Positions 10,806 to 22,473 are shown, counted from the stretch's first letter. The stretch: DNA of 64,000 bases from Paralvinella palmiformis (GCA_025642065.1 JAODUP010000324.1:312001-376000); one strand, 5' to 3'. Numbers and translations are program-made. The notes: generated from the letters alone by a model not told the origin.

Positions 10806-11990
10806 AACATGATGGAAACAGTTTATTCTGCGACGAACAGCATGGATTTGTATCAGGTCGGTCATATATGACTCAACTACTAATCACGATTGAGCTATGG
10901 ATTGAACTGCTGGACACCGGAGCCGCATTATCTCGACTTCAAGAAGGCGTTCGACTCTGTCCCCCATTCAAGGCTGTTGTCTAAGTTAGATGCATATGGC
11001 ATAGGAGATCCCATAAAGGAGTGGATCAAAAGCTTTTCTAGTGAATCGAAAACAGAGTTACAGTAAATGGAATAATGCCATCATGGTCGGAAGTACTTAG
11101 TGGTATCCCCAAGGGTAGTGTTTTAGGCCCTATATTGTTCGTTATATTCATAAACGTTATATTCATATTTGCAGATGCCACCAAACTGTTTAGAGCTATC
11201 AGAAGACCTGAGGAGCGCGAGAAACTCCAAAGTGACTTAAATGGTCTGAGAGATGGCAGCTTGGATTCAATGAGAATAAATGCAAAGTATTACACTTAGG
11301 CAACTCAAATCAAAAGCACATATATGACATGAATGGCACAACCTTATACGTAACCCATGCGGAGAATGACCTAGGTGTCACAGTAGATGAAGACCTAAAA
11401 TTCCACACGCACGTAGTTAATGCTATAAATAAAGCTTCTAGAATGTTAGACTTGATCAGGAAGACCTTCACACTCCTCGGCGAAACAATAGTGCCAAGAC
11501 TATTCACAGCCATGGTTATACCGCACCTTGAGTATGGAAATGTGATCTGGCATCCGAGGTACAGAGGAGACAAACTAGAGGTTGAGAAAGTACAGAGAAG
11601 GGCAACGAAACCGATCTAAAGTATTAGCCACCTCCCACACGAGGACCGGCTTAAATTCCTAAAGCTGCCATATTTGGACGTTAGAAGGTGATGAGGGGAT
11701 ATTATCCATATATTTAAGATTATGAATGGTATGGACAGGCTAGATCCCCATAACTTCTTTACCTTCCCACCTAATAACAACACCAGAGGCAACAGTAAAA
11801 AAGTGTCCAAGGGACGATGCAAGATTGATTTGAGAAGCGTCTTTAGCCAAAGAACAATTCATGACTGGAATTACCTGCCTGAATATGTAATTTCTTGTGC
11901 TAGTCTGCACAGTTTTAAGTCAAATTTGGACAAATATTGGAAAGGGGAGCGCTATATATATATTGCCATGATACACTGAGATATATGCAC
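10806..11990 (+). mobile_element. CR1/L2-like LINE, 3' part (rest of RT and C-terminal domain)
   Basis: Continues the LINE broken at 6116. Readable: CDEQHGFVSGRSYMTQLL (about 10825-10880), DFKKAFDSVPHSRLLSKL (about 10928-10985), SGIPKGSVLGPILF (about 11097-11140), then FADATKLFRAI (about 11168), where the catalytic FADD is FADA. Downstream come LGVTVDEDLKFHTHV, FTAMVIPHLEYGNVIW and the tail FSQRTIHDWNYLPEYV (about 11840-11890). Several frameshifts and stops (11042, 11297, 11617) make it non-functional. The element ends near 11980-12060. Confidence 0.87.
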
Positions 11991-12060
11991 TCCAGAAATA
12001 AAACCAAGAACCGGAATACCATAACAGGCACTGCCTTTTAATTTCGTATATAAGGTATCA

Positions 12061-14335
12061 CTAAGTGAACGTTGATCCACGCCTAATTTAGCGTCCCTAA
12101 ATATATGCAGTTAGGTGTGATCTAAATTAAAGCGCCTATCCCCTTGATCTACATGACTCGTGGTCGAGAACAGCGGATTTCAGGCAGATCTCCGGTACTG
12201 TGAATGACACGTCGGGATTATAATAGCTATACATTCAACAATTTTCCTATATCAGTGTAACTTAATTACTTATAATACGGGGAAAAAACTGTCCGCAGCT
12301 TAATACCCATGGAGATGCCTCCCGGAGTAACTATAACTACTCAAGGAGTATAAATCCATCAAGCAGCATTGTATGAATTAATAGGTCGTTTCGCCAGACC
12401 ACATAAGAGGACAACAATACAGATTGTACATTATGCATAGCAAAGCTAATAGAATTAAACATTATATTAGTGTAATAAGGAATCTGGATTAAGCTGCCTG
12501 GTGTATAATTTCCTTTTGATATGCATGGTGTGTGTGTGTGTGTGTGACATACTACCAGTATATGCCTGTTAATAATTTACCAAACTATGCTATAGTTAAT
12601 TTATAATAGTTTACAAAATTTCTGATCGGTAGATTAAGTGAATTATGGTTATTTCGGTGAGACAATAATTGTCTGTCGTTTCTTTTTGAAAAGAAGTCCA
12701 TATGGTTTATGAATTTTGATGCTCCAATGTTTCTGCATTACACTTGAAGAACAGAATGGTGTATGCATCTATAACATAGTGCAGGGCAAGATGTTTACAC
12801 CTCAACCCTATATGTCCTGTAAAGACAGGTTATATCAAAGTGTACTTGTCCCATCTCAAATTCACCAGTCCCTCAAATTAAATCTCATAATTTAAAAACA
12901 AGGTCAAGGGACTTTAAAAATTACTTTTTATTTAATAATGTGTTTGCCTGCTGTGTATTTATTGCAAAATAATCGTGTTTGGGCATAGATCTATTCTACA
13001 AATACTAGTATCCATCAAAAAGCAGCATATCGTTGACATGGGTAGACTAAAGATTCTAAAATTTGGAATATATAAAAATCATGGTTTAAGACATTCAGAG
13101 CTAATCATGGAAGGTTACGAGGTTTTCTATTTCCTAACAGAGTATTTTGATAACATGAAAGCTGTTTTCTCTAGAAAGATACTTTTAATATTTTTTCTTC
13201 ATATATAAACCGCAGTGTTTACTATAACAGTTTTTATTTATATTACATAGTCACCTATTCATTTATCATATCCTGGTTTAACTGTTGGATGATTTACCCA
13301 TATGAACAATTACAATTTTTTTAATATAATTTGTTCTAAATTTATTGACAATGGGTTGAGTTGAAAAATGTACCAGTGTAGTAAATGGGTTTTGTTACCA
13401 CCTGACAATACATTATTTTCACCAACGTTTTTAGAAATGGAAAACTCTTGTTTGCAATCTGTACACTTGCACTCCTATGCCATCACTGTCCTGCCACAAA
13501 GAAAGTTCCATGGTTCATTTTTTGAAGAAATTTGCTCGAGATGGCAAGTCACTCTCATAACATGAATCTGTCTCCCAATGCATCATCATCTGTTTATCAA
13601 GTTGTTTATATATAGATAACATGTATACATGAATCTGGACACAATCCAACACAATAAATTAAATTCCATAGTAATAAGAGAACTACATTTTATCACAATA
13701 ATTTGTTGCAATCAAATAGAGCCTATATTGATACAAATTGCAATTTATATTTCCAGGCATTATTTCACTTTATTTGTTAATTCTTGTCATTTCAGTAATT
13801 TACCCAGTAATATATAAAGAAAAAATAGTCATTTAATTTTATTGTGTATATTAATAATTAAAGAAAAAAGTTACAAATTTTATTATGACTTTTGTATGGT
13901 ATTTTGTATGGTGGGATTATGTCTGAATAGATTTTATACCGTAGGATTTTGTCATGTGAGATTTTGTCCCGGATTTAAAAATAATGCCCATTGTGGCAAT
14001 TATTATTATTATATCTGTGATAGTGTGTCATTTTAAGAAACAATATGGTATGTTCATGTTAAAACCATATGAAAATAAAAATAATGAACATTGAAGATAT
14101 GCCAACAATTTCATAAAATGATAATAAGTTAATAAATAAGCTTCTTAGCCAGTCTTGTGGTTTTGAGCTAAAGAGAGCATTTTATACTGAAATGGATAAC
14201 TGTTCATCATCTGACGAACCCCCAATAAGTGATAACAGAAAGTGGAGTTATACTGTTCAATGTCTGGTCTTTAAATGTCTTTGAGCTATAGTTTTCTTCT
14301 GTTGAGGTAAGCACAATCTACGCTGTTTAGTAACA
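12061..14335. other. Intergenic stretch, no gene recognised
   Basis: AT-rich DNA 3' of POP4 on one side and of the LINE on the other. It contains a dispersed repeat at 12476-12560 with a (TG)n run (about 12525-12546), and at 12008-12060 a short repeat shared with 25766-25820. Small ORFs (12975-13208, 13368-13565) have no recognisable domain or coding-like composition. Confidence 0.5.
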
Positions 14336-14341
14336 TTTATT
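14336..14341 (-). promoter_or_regulatory. POP4 polyadenylation signal
   Basis: AATAAA on the minus strand about 47 bp after the POP4 stop codon, a normal spacing for a short 3' UTR. Confidence 0.6.
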
Positions 14342-14387
14342 ATCAAAATTACGGCATAAAAATTCAACTCAACAAATTCTCTCTCGG

Positions 14388-14527
14388 CTAAGACAAATCT
14401 GTCACCAGTTTTACTTTAAAACTTCTACTAGCACGGTCACTGGCTCGGAACATGAAATTGCTGCCATAAATTGTGAAGATGTAGTCATCCAAACTGATGC
14501 TGAATATTGTGCCTCGTTTTGGCAAAG
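14388..14527 (-). CDS. POP4: POP4 last coding exon
   Basis: Acceptor TTGCCTTCCAG ends at 14528. The exon encodes LPKRGTIFSISLDDYIF through to LVTDLS and stop TAG at 14388-14390. It aligns with the end of human p29, including the IYGS...F.LR.S.R core. It enters in phase 1, matching the upstream exon. Confidence 0.9.
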
Positions 14528-16171
14528 CTGGAAGGCAAATATAAGTAAGTTTAACCTTGATGATGACAAATAACGCATGAGAAATGTGACTGAGGTGTGA
14601 CTACCAAAAGAAACATCCTGTAGAACTAGAAATAGTTATCACTGGTATACAAAGTCTCACCTGGTATTTAAAATAGATCTATAATCTAGAGGGTGTATAA
14701 CTGTTACATAGCATTCGTAACAGAAATACTAGACAGCGTTATAAAACCACATCATATTACAATAAATACCCAACATCTTCTGTGGAATGGAAAATGGAAC
14801 TTAAAATAATTGACATTTCAGATTTGGTAAATAAAAAACCATTCCCGACATTATTGGTTAAATATATACCAGGACCTTGTTAATCCACTGCTGTTGAAGT
14901 CCAAGCAAGAAGTACCATGGAGTTTTAGGGGTGTCTGGGTATATCTTAATACAGCCAAGCATAATAAGGTTTTATATATATTTGCTTCCAAGAAATGAAT
15001 TCTGAATAATTGATACTTTCCCCTGCTTAGACCATTTTAGGCTTGAAGGCAGTGATACTGTAAATTCGTGTGAAAGAAGGGCCTCTTATTGAATGCAGCA
15101 TCATGACTTGGACACATCCTTCATAACCACATGTGTATTGGTGGAAAATTTATGTCTGCATTGCATTAACTGTTTAGAAGCTGAGAAGTCTCGTGATAAT
15201 AAATTATTTTTAGCTAAATTGTGTAATATTATTTATAATGCAAAATAAGTTTGTTACCTAAACTTAACACATACTTAACTTAATCTTCACTAACGTTAGG
15301 GAGATTAAGTCTTCTAGACTTTTGGTTAAATCATGTTTTCTAGAATTTAAAATCAAGTCAAAGTCAAACAGTATGATGCATGTATTGTGACCATCCAGTT
15401 AACTGATAATGCACCAGATTCATACTAATTAGAGGAAAGAAATGACTTATGCCAATATGATGAATTGTGCAAGAGCAACACTAACAGTAACTGAAAGGAA
15501 GCAAATTCTTAGGGATACGAGATTGTTGATAGAGAAAGGCAGATGAAAAAGATGGATATTAACAAGGTCCCAATGTAATTACAATCTGAATTATACAGAA
15601 CAAAATGAAAATTATAGTCCTATTTTCATGACTATGAAGGGCCACATATCAGAGTGTGCATTTTATATATAGTTCATTCAGTTGCCTTTAAACAGATATG
15701 CAATTAGAAAAATAACACTACATATTTTGTAGCTAATGTATTACAATATATATATATATGGCACCCCTTTTCTCAATTTACATGGCATTTTTTCCAGAAT
15801 CATTTATCCAAATTGTTAAACACTGTTATTTTGGTTAAATCATTTAGACAAGAAAAGAGTGCTCTGACAGCACAGTAGTTAGGGTATTGTGCTGCAAAAC
15901 TCTAGCTGTTGGCCTGAATCCAGCTTACACCCATGTTTGTGGGATATTTCCATAAGGAGTCATCCCTCAGCCATATGTCCCAAGTGCAACCAGTGGTCTG
16001 AGACTAAACAAGCCAACCAACCAACTACCCATACAGAGAAAGGACATGACCAGAAGTTCTTCAGTTATAATGCATTCATCACATAGATAACATATATATT
16101 AACACATGCTAAGTTAAAAATGCTATCCCTTTTTTCAACTACATTTCAATAAAAAGTCTTACTTTTTATCT

Positions 16172-16215
<44 letters not shown>

Positions 16216-16273
16216 AATTCTTATTTTAGCTAGATATATATATATATATAATAATAATTCTTACTTTTTAGCT

Positions 16274-16308
<35 letters not shown>

Positions 16309-16319
16309 GGTAATAATCT

Positions 16320-16361
<42 letters not shown>

Positions 16362-19300
16362 TCCAGTTTTATGACTGCTATCCAATTTGCCAATAACATT
16401 TTAACAATAATTCTTACTTTTTAGCTGATTAGACTTGGTAATGATCTTAAATGTGTGCTTAGTTTCTTGTAACACAATTCCGGATAAGCCAATCAGCGAT
16501 GGACATTTAGATTTTATAACAGTCACGAAACTTCCATGTAAATCCGATTTCATAAATCTTCTTTCAGCTTCGCTTTGATTTTTAGAAGTCACTCTGAAAA
16601 ATGACATAATGGTGATAATTAATTAATAATGCAAGAAATATACGCTGAACACCACTAAAACTAAAAGGAGTTTATTAGGGAAGTAAGGGTGAGGTAATTA
16701 GAGGTTGTACATAACAAAATGATAATCGATATACAGAATTTCTTTAGTAAGACCACTAAGCCGAATAAAAAGAGGTGCACTGGCTCTATGAGACAAATAC
16801 TGTCTAGCAATCAGTTTATAAAACCATACGTAGACATCTTTAAAAAATCTTGTTCCAAATAGTTCATCTTCTAAAAACAAATGGGTAAGTAAGTAGGGCA
16901 GTTATTTAGTTTTTATTTCCAAAATGTTTGCATTTTTTTCCTGAATCCCATCAATGTTTCATGTTACTATATCTATGCAAGGGAAAGCCACTAACCCTAA
17001 CAATCAATTCAATATACCGGTAGGTTGTCAAATATTTCCATTATTCTTACTTTTCAAGACATAGTAGATCCCTCATGTAGTCTTTCCACAGCTCATGAAG
17101 AGGCAAATACAGGGCATAACTGAAAACAAAAAGAGTATTGCAATTATTATAAAGCAGATACTTATTAGCTAAACTGAGTAATACTTGTACTTTTAACGTC
17201 TACGGTTTGGTCCAGTGTAGAGCTGACATTTTTCAACAGACTCTTGTACAACATCAGATTCTTTATGAATATGGTTCTCTAGGTTACATCACATTTCTGT
17301 CTAGTAAATAAGGTCCTTATGACAAATATAACCAGCCTGTCATGTGGGTACTGATTGAAGTCAAAGTTTGTGCTCATTTACTACAAAGAAAAATCATTTT
17401 GCAAAAGTGTAAACTTCTTAAGTTATTGAACATGCTTAGCTATCAAATCACTAAACTACCCTCGTACCAGGTGGCAGGTTTGATTATCCTAAAATGGACA
17501 CCACACTTAGAGGAACATTATGAATGAATCATGGTCATTGAAATTTTTGTCAAACCAGAATCATCACATTAAATTTTTGGAGCATTTTAAACTATGCTAA
17601 ATAAAGACCAAACAAACCATTTGGTTAGCCAGTGATTCACTACAAACAAACATGACTTCATACAAAATACTAATATACGACATCAAAATGCAACACAGTT
17701 TACTTAACATGTTTTTGTTTTCTACAATCACATTAAAGCATTTAGTTTTATATATGATCAAGGATATATACTCACTTTATATCATCTGGCTGCAATTTAA
17801 ACAGATTTAATTGTTTTTTCTCGCTCGCTGTCAATAATTTGGTTCTTTTCTTGATGCTTTTCTTTTTCTTGGAGCTCTTTTCACCAAGTGAGACATATTT
17901 AAATAGCATATCCTTCTCATCTGTTTTGCTTTCTTGGAGCACTCTTTCCAGGAATGCTCTAACAAAGGAATGCTGTTTATTAGGCTGAAATATAAAAATT
18001 ATACGAGTTTGTTATTATAGCAAATGTGTTATTCATATAATAATAAAAATAATTACTATACAAATTTTTGACATATACCGAGCATAAAATATATTCATAA
18101 ACATGGTACTGATTAAAAGGAAAAATTGTAAACCTCAAAGCAAAATGCACAGTATATAAGGAAAATAATTTGTTTAAACATAAACATTTATGTGTAAAGA
18201 TAATAAATGGGTGCCTCTCTGGTCTAAGTGGTACCACATTGGACCACATATCACTACCACTTTTCATTACCACAATTTGAATCTCGGCATGGGCATATCT
18301 GAAGGATGTTTCATCTTTGACTTCACTTCATTACCTTTGGAGGACACTCCCAACATGTGCACAAAGGTGACCGTAAAACTTCAATCATCATTGTGTAAAG
18401 CTAATATCACACTTTTACTAATTATTTATTAATTATTATACCTGATTGCAACTAGTGATAATATAAGACACAGGTAAATCATTTATCTGTTAAACCAACT
18501 ACAAACTGGTATGATTATAAACAATGACTTCTCAATAATCAGCCAAATTGCATTGCAGATATGGGGTCAATTCCATTTTGTCAATTCCAATCCCACATCA
18601 AATTTATCAATTCCAATTTTTTCCGGCTCTTTTTTACCTAATATATTTTACCACGAGTAGGTACTCCGAGTAGTTTATATTCTAAGTAGGATTGTCATGG
18701 AAGAAGTATTTGTGAATTAAAAAATTAAAAGATAAATTAATTTGTGGATTAATTTTTTTGCCTGTTTTAAACATTGAATGGGGGTAAATTCCTAAATAAT
18801 AATATCTCCAAATAGATTACAGGCATGTGGTAGTGTTACAGTGTTGCGGGCGGAGCCCACAGTATCCGGACCATTTTAATTGGTTAAATGCTCATGTTGG
18901 GTGCCACATTCAGTGTGCATATCTAATATCTAATATATAATGAACCAAAGTTCTGGATCAACTTCAATTCCAAATTTCTCAATTCCAATTATATTTTTTT
19001 AAATGGTCAGTTCCAATTCCAGAATTGGAATTGATGATCAATTTCAATTCCGGAATTGAATTGACTCCATATCTGATTACTAGTATCCCTTTAGTAATTA
19101 GGTAAGACTTGAAGTGAATTCTTTAGCTTCGTCATTGGTTATACTAGGGACATATGGCTGAGGGTGAATCCATATGAAAACATATCCCTCAAATACAGGC
19201 ATAATTCAGATTTGAACCCATAACCTGGAACTTTGCAGTGCACTCACTAACTACAGCATACCAAAATGCACTAAAATAATTAGGAAAGAGAATTTTAATA

Positions 19301-22295
19301 AATTTAAACACAAATTAGTAATGTATATGTACTTTCAATATTAAAATATATGTATGACTATACTGCAATAATTATTCTAATACATGTACTTCATCTCTGA
19401 AATTTTCCAGGTGATAACAGTTGTACTTCAGCCCAAATCCCAATGCAGATGCATTAAGTTAGAATCTTGATTACTCTAATACTAATAGATACCCTACTTT
19501 ATTCAAGATACTGATATTTTGGGGAATATTTGTTTTGATACACGAAACATGATCAAACCAAGTGAGTTTAAATATCAGTATCATGCCTAACAGATTTGTG
19601 AATCAACCATATTTTATTACCAATAAACCATTCCGACATTTTAGAATAAACTTGCAGTTTTCAACACTGGTGATAACAGAAATTATAACCTGTTAAAAGT
19701 GCTATCTGCAGCTAAATAAGGGAAGTCTGTCCCTATGGTTTGAATGTTTAATGTAGCTGCCACCTCCACACAACTAGATTATTTGTGTCCAGCTGATTAT
19801 GTGCTAATATTGATCTCTCACTCATAAGTTTATGATTTTTCCTAATTCTGATCACTATAACAGTGAAAATATGAAGAAAAAAAAAACACCAAAGAATTAC
19901 CCCGGTAGTAGAAAAGTTGAAGTTATTGAAAACCACAGTATCAGGCTTCAAATACAATAACACTGAGAGGATGTTTTTGGCTTTAATATCTGCATCATAT
20001 GTGAAGCGCACAAATTTTACAATATTACAAAAACATGATGATATCCCTTTCTTTCAAAATTAAATAATAACTAAAAGTTAAAGAATAACAAAATAATTAA
20101 AAACTATAATATATTAGTGTTAACAAAGGGTATTCATATTGATCTACTATATACGTATTCTCATGAATACATTCTTTTGTTCAATGTTGGTTGACAATAA
20201 CAAAAGAAAACTAGCTTTTAGGTTGTTAAATATTATTAACTGTGTTTTTCCTTGTTATCTGAATGAAGAAGCCATCAACATTTAAAATTAATTAACAACC
20301 TGCAAGACAGATTTTATATCAAAATATTAAGTTTTTGTATTTAAATACTTAAAGACTCTGTATTCAACAAATGCTTCATTTCAAAATAGTTTTTTTCACA
20401 TAATTTTCCAAATACGGGCATGTAACTGAAAATATATGTTTATATTATGAAATCAAATTACATAAAACTCAGTCAGGACATAAATGTGCACTGTTAATTT
20501 CTATTATTTTAATACAGTAGCAATATAGTATGCCTAATCCTTGAAAACAATACACAGAAATAACACGCAGGAAGTATTAGACCTGCTTGTAACTATAGTG
20601 TCAAACCAACCTTCGTGTCAGTTGGAGTCCAATGTTGACCAGCCAGATCTTCAGGAAGGTGTTCATAGAAACATCCTACAAATTTGTAAATTTTGTAGTT
20701 AGAGCTTGTAATTAAAATAACATAAAATATAGGGGGAAGGAGAAGGAGGAAGACAGCAATGGCTATCCTGGTCCATCAATTCAAATTGAAGATCTATCAT
20801 ATTTTGATTTCATTTATTTTGTACACTAATATAATAACACTAAAATACATAGATACATTAAAGTACCAGAATAGCACAAGAAAGTGAAAATGGTTATTTC
20901 CGTTGTGGTCCTGAAGAGAAAAATCACAGATATATTATTGTATATGGCAGACTAAACAAAATTCAAATGAATAGATTCCTGTAATAATTAGATAAATGGA
21001 TGTTATACACACACACACACACACACACCAGCCCAGCCCAGCGGGTTAAACTGGGTTTTTCTAAGAATACAGTATAGTGACTCACAAATTCATACATTTC
21101 ATGCACATGAACAGTTTGTTTGGAATGCATTTTAAAGATGTTGTTAAGATGCTGACAATTTGCATCAATCAACATAATCAACCAAGCTTGTCTCTTGCTA
21201 TCGTAAACTTCGGGGTGGTGCTGAATTAGACTAGTGAATATCTGAACACTTTTGTTATTGTTTTGTGTAGTATATTGTTATTTGTGTGCTCAATATAGAC
21301 AATAAATGTTAATTTGCATTTAGTTGGTTTTCTGGAATCAATTAGTGGTGCATTAGGCCTAAAAATGAGTTTAACCCGGTTCATCCCCAAATGGGGGTTA
21401 ATCCCGGGGTTTAGCCCAGCGGGTGGGTTAAGATGATGATTGATGTTTTACTGCCACTTCTGTGCACATGTTAGGCTAAATGGGTTGAGCAACCTCCAAA
21501 TGTAATGAGGCGAAGTCAAAGACGAAACAACCTTCAGATATGCCAACACCGAGATTGAAATATGGGTGGTAGTGATCTGTGGTCCAACATGCTACTGCTA
21601 GACCACGGAGGCTCCCCAGCGGGTGGGTTAAACCTGCCAACCCTGACACCTTTTATAAAAAGAAACTTGCTCTTAAACACTTAATTTCAATTGGTAATTC
21701 ATTCCAAGCCAATATTCTTGTATAATTAAAAAAAACATTTCAAAATATTTAATTTAGGATTAATAATCTTGGATTAATATTCTGTTGGGAATTTGTTAAT
21801 TTGAAAGCAGTATTTATGTAAAGGTGGGCTGTGCCATTTAGAACATTGTAGATTTGATTTAGCTGGACTTGTTTGGCACAGTCAGTCGGTATAGATCTAG
21901 AGTAGTCTATCTCCACACACACTGACACAGGCACTAGACTAGTCTAGATCTAGCTGTGCACTCTAACTCTTAACTCAGTTTGACATTCTATAATATGAGA
22001 GTCGGCAGACCTACAAGAAATATAATGTCAAACTGTGTTAATTTATGGCTATCGATTAGATCTATATCATTATTATATCCATGACATGATTGTTTATGAC
22101 TAGATCTAGAGTCTAGTATCAAAGTAATTTTAAACTTTTAAGCATGAGACAGTCACGATGATCGGATGAGTGCACAGCTAGACTGTACTGAGCTAGAGTC
22201 GTCTACACATAAAAAACTAAATGTTGTACAGCAGACTAAGCACAAAGCAGCCGATAATCACGTTTTTCCTTTGACATATTGACGCCACTCGTCAT
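14388..22295 (-). CDS. POP4: Ribonuclease P/MRP protein subunit p29 (RPP29/POP4), six exons
   Basis: Exons on the minus strand: 22262-22295 (candidate), 20611-20675, 17776-17984, 17051-17119, 16418-16593, 14388-14527. Phases agree at every junction, and the sum is 693 bp (230 codons plus stop), close to the 220 residues of human RPP29. Conserved blocks include YALYLPLHELWKDYMRDL, KSDLHGSFVTVIKSKCPSL, IGLSGIVLQETKHTFKIITK and IFTIYGSNFMFRASDRASRS, which form the Sm-like beta barrel of the archaeal/eukaryal p29 family. The protein is a core subunit of nuclear/nucleolar RNase P (5' trimming of pre-tRNA) and RNase MRP (pre-rRNA cleavage). A Lys-rich patch in the 17776-17984 exon fits a nucleolar signal. 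AATAAA (minus) is at 14341-14336, about 47 bp past the stop. Exon 1 is the only uncertain part. Confidence 0.88.
15855..16030 (+). repeat. SINE-C copy (tRNA-related), in POP4 intron
   Basis: The head GACAGCACAGTAGTTAGGG resembles an A box and GGCCTGAATCCAG a decayed B box. The body (GGGATATTTCCATAAGGAGT, CATCCCTCAGCCATATGTCC) matches the inverted copy at 19105-19262. It ends in a CCAACCAACCAACT-type tail. Confidence 0.65.
16138..16355. repeat. Tandem partial copies of POP4 exon-end/donor with expanded (AT)n
   Basis: Three repeats of an AATAATTCTTACTTTTTAGC-like unit (about 16158, 16216, 16252), each followed by a long (AT)n run. The third also keeps GGTAATAATCTTAAA. The intact parent is the POP4 exon end at 16405-16455 (CTTACTTTTTAGCTGATT, GGTAATGATCTTAAA). 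Confidence 0.75.
16418..16593 (-). CDS. POP4: POP4 exon encoding the central p29 motif
   Basis: Acceptor TTTTTCAG precedes 16593 and donor GTAAGA starts at 16417. It encodes VTSKNQSEAERR, then the signature DLHGSFVTVIKSKCPSL and LQETKHTFKIITK. Entry phase 2, exit phase 1. The intron just downstream holds extra copies of this exon's donor-side end (see findings). Confidence 0.93.
17051..17119 (-). CDS. POP4: POP4 exon with the LPLHELW motif
   Basis: 69 bp, acceptor TGTTTTCAG and donor GTAAGA. It encodes YALYLPLHELWKDYMRDL, one of the most conserved stretches of the family. Phase 2 in and phase 2 out. Confidence 0.92.
17776..17984 (-). CDS. POP4: POP4 N-terminal basic exon
   Basis: Acceptor ATATTTCAG and donor GTGAGT. 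It encodes PNKQHSFVRAFLERV, an acidic stretch, a run of lysines (KSSKKKKSIKKRTK) and LLTASEKKQLNLFKLQPDD. Human p29 has the same order (FVRAFLKR, Lys cluster, LSARQRRELRLFDIKPE). Phase 0 in, phase 2 out. Confidence 0.88.
18206..18391 (+). repeat. SINE-A copy (tRNA-derived), in POP4 intron
   Basis: tRNA-like head with A box (TGGTCTAAGTGGTA) and decayed B box (ATTTGAATCTCGG), then the common body (ATATCTGAAGG, TTTCATCTTTGACTTC) and a CAATCATCAT tail. It is flanked by TGTGTAAAGATAATA / TGTGTAAAGCTAATA, a 14/15 target duplication (18191-18205, 18392-18406). Confidence 0.85.
18556..19075 (+). mobile_element. hAT MITE (AATTCC family), 520 bp
   Basis: Starts CAGATATGGGGTCAATTCC and ends GAATTGACTCCATATCTG, an inverted pair. 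It has many subterminal AATTCCAATT units and an internal part shared with other copies (GAGTAGTTTATATTC, GGCGGAGCCCAC). The flanks do not show a clear 8-bp duplication, so this may be an old copy. Confidence 0.82.
19105..19262 (-). repeat. SINE-C copy (tRNA-related), in POP4 intron
   Basis: Reverse-strand copy of the family at 15855-16030. On the minus strand it reads AGTTAGTGAGTGCACTGCAA, GGTTATGGGTTCAAATCTG (B-box-like) and then the shared CCTCAGCCATATGTCCCTAG body. Confidence 0.65.
20611..20675 (-). CDS. POP4: POP4 second coding exon (predicted)
   Basis: 65 bp between acceptor AAATTTGTAG and donor GTTGGT. It encodes CFYEHLPEDLAGQHWTPTDTK, entering in phase 1 and leaving in phase 0 to fit the next exon. 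The N-terminal part of p29 is poorly conserved, so support is splice sites, phase and the aromatic start (human YHALSQKE). Confidence 0.65.
21432..21614 (-). repeat. SINE-A copy with 17-bp target duplication
   Basis: Full SINE-A on the minus strand (GGAGCCTCCGTGGTCTAGCA head, B-box region, (ATC)n tail). The flanks CCCAGCGGGTGGGTTAA at 21415-21431 and 21615-21631 are identical, the mark of LINE-driven retroposition. Confidence 0.92.
21655..21934 (-). mobile_element. LINE reverse transcriptase C-terminal remnant
   Basis: On the minus strand, VQLNQIYNVLNGTAHLYI and, in another frame, AWNELPIEIKCLRASF match the usual C-terminal region of CR1/L2/Jockey-type LINE ORF2. Frames are broken. It lies between POP4 exons. 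Confidence 0.65.
22262..22295 (-). CDS. POP4: POP4 candidate first coding exon
   Basis: ATG at 22295-22293, 34 bp, donor GTGATT (weak). It encodes MTSGVNMSKEK and ends in phase 1, matching the 20611-20675 exon. It is supported by phase and by its place opposite the PREY start, not by homology. Confidence 0.35.
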
Positions 22296-22473
22296 CCCCA
22301 AATATCATTCTATTGTGTTATATAAGTTAGATTTTAATAATTTAAATTAATTGTTCATTTATTGTCATTTTGCAGACAGCCTCTCTCCTTCCTGTGATTG
22401 TTCGCTTGAAATCCGAATATTTGGTTCTTAATTATATTTACCGTGTGCTTGGACATTGAAAGCGGACAAAGTC
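22296..22473. promoter_or_regulatory. Putative bidirectional POP4/PREY promoter region
   Basis: 178 bp between the predicted POP4 start (22295, minus) and PREY start (22474, plus). It must contain both 5' UTRs and core promoters if both first exons are right. No TATA box is evident next to either start. Inferred from gene layout only. Confidence 0.4.

Noticed and set aside
18556..19075. Steroid-type or zipper binding-site cluster because of the AATTCC repeats
   Set aside because: The same pattern recurs in six elements with common inverted ends, so it belongs to a transposon family.
19748..20011. Minus-strand 87-codon ORF (MRFTYDADIKAKNIL) inside POP4 intron
   Set aside because: No fit to the p29 reading order, no splice sites in phase with neighbouring exons and no family resemblance; treated as chance.
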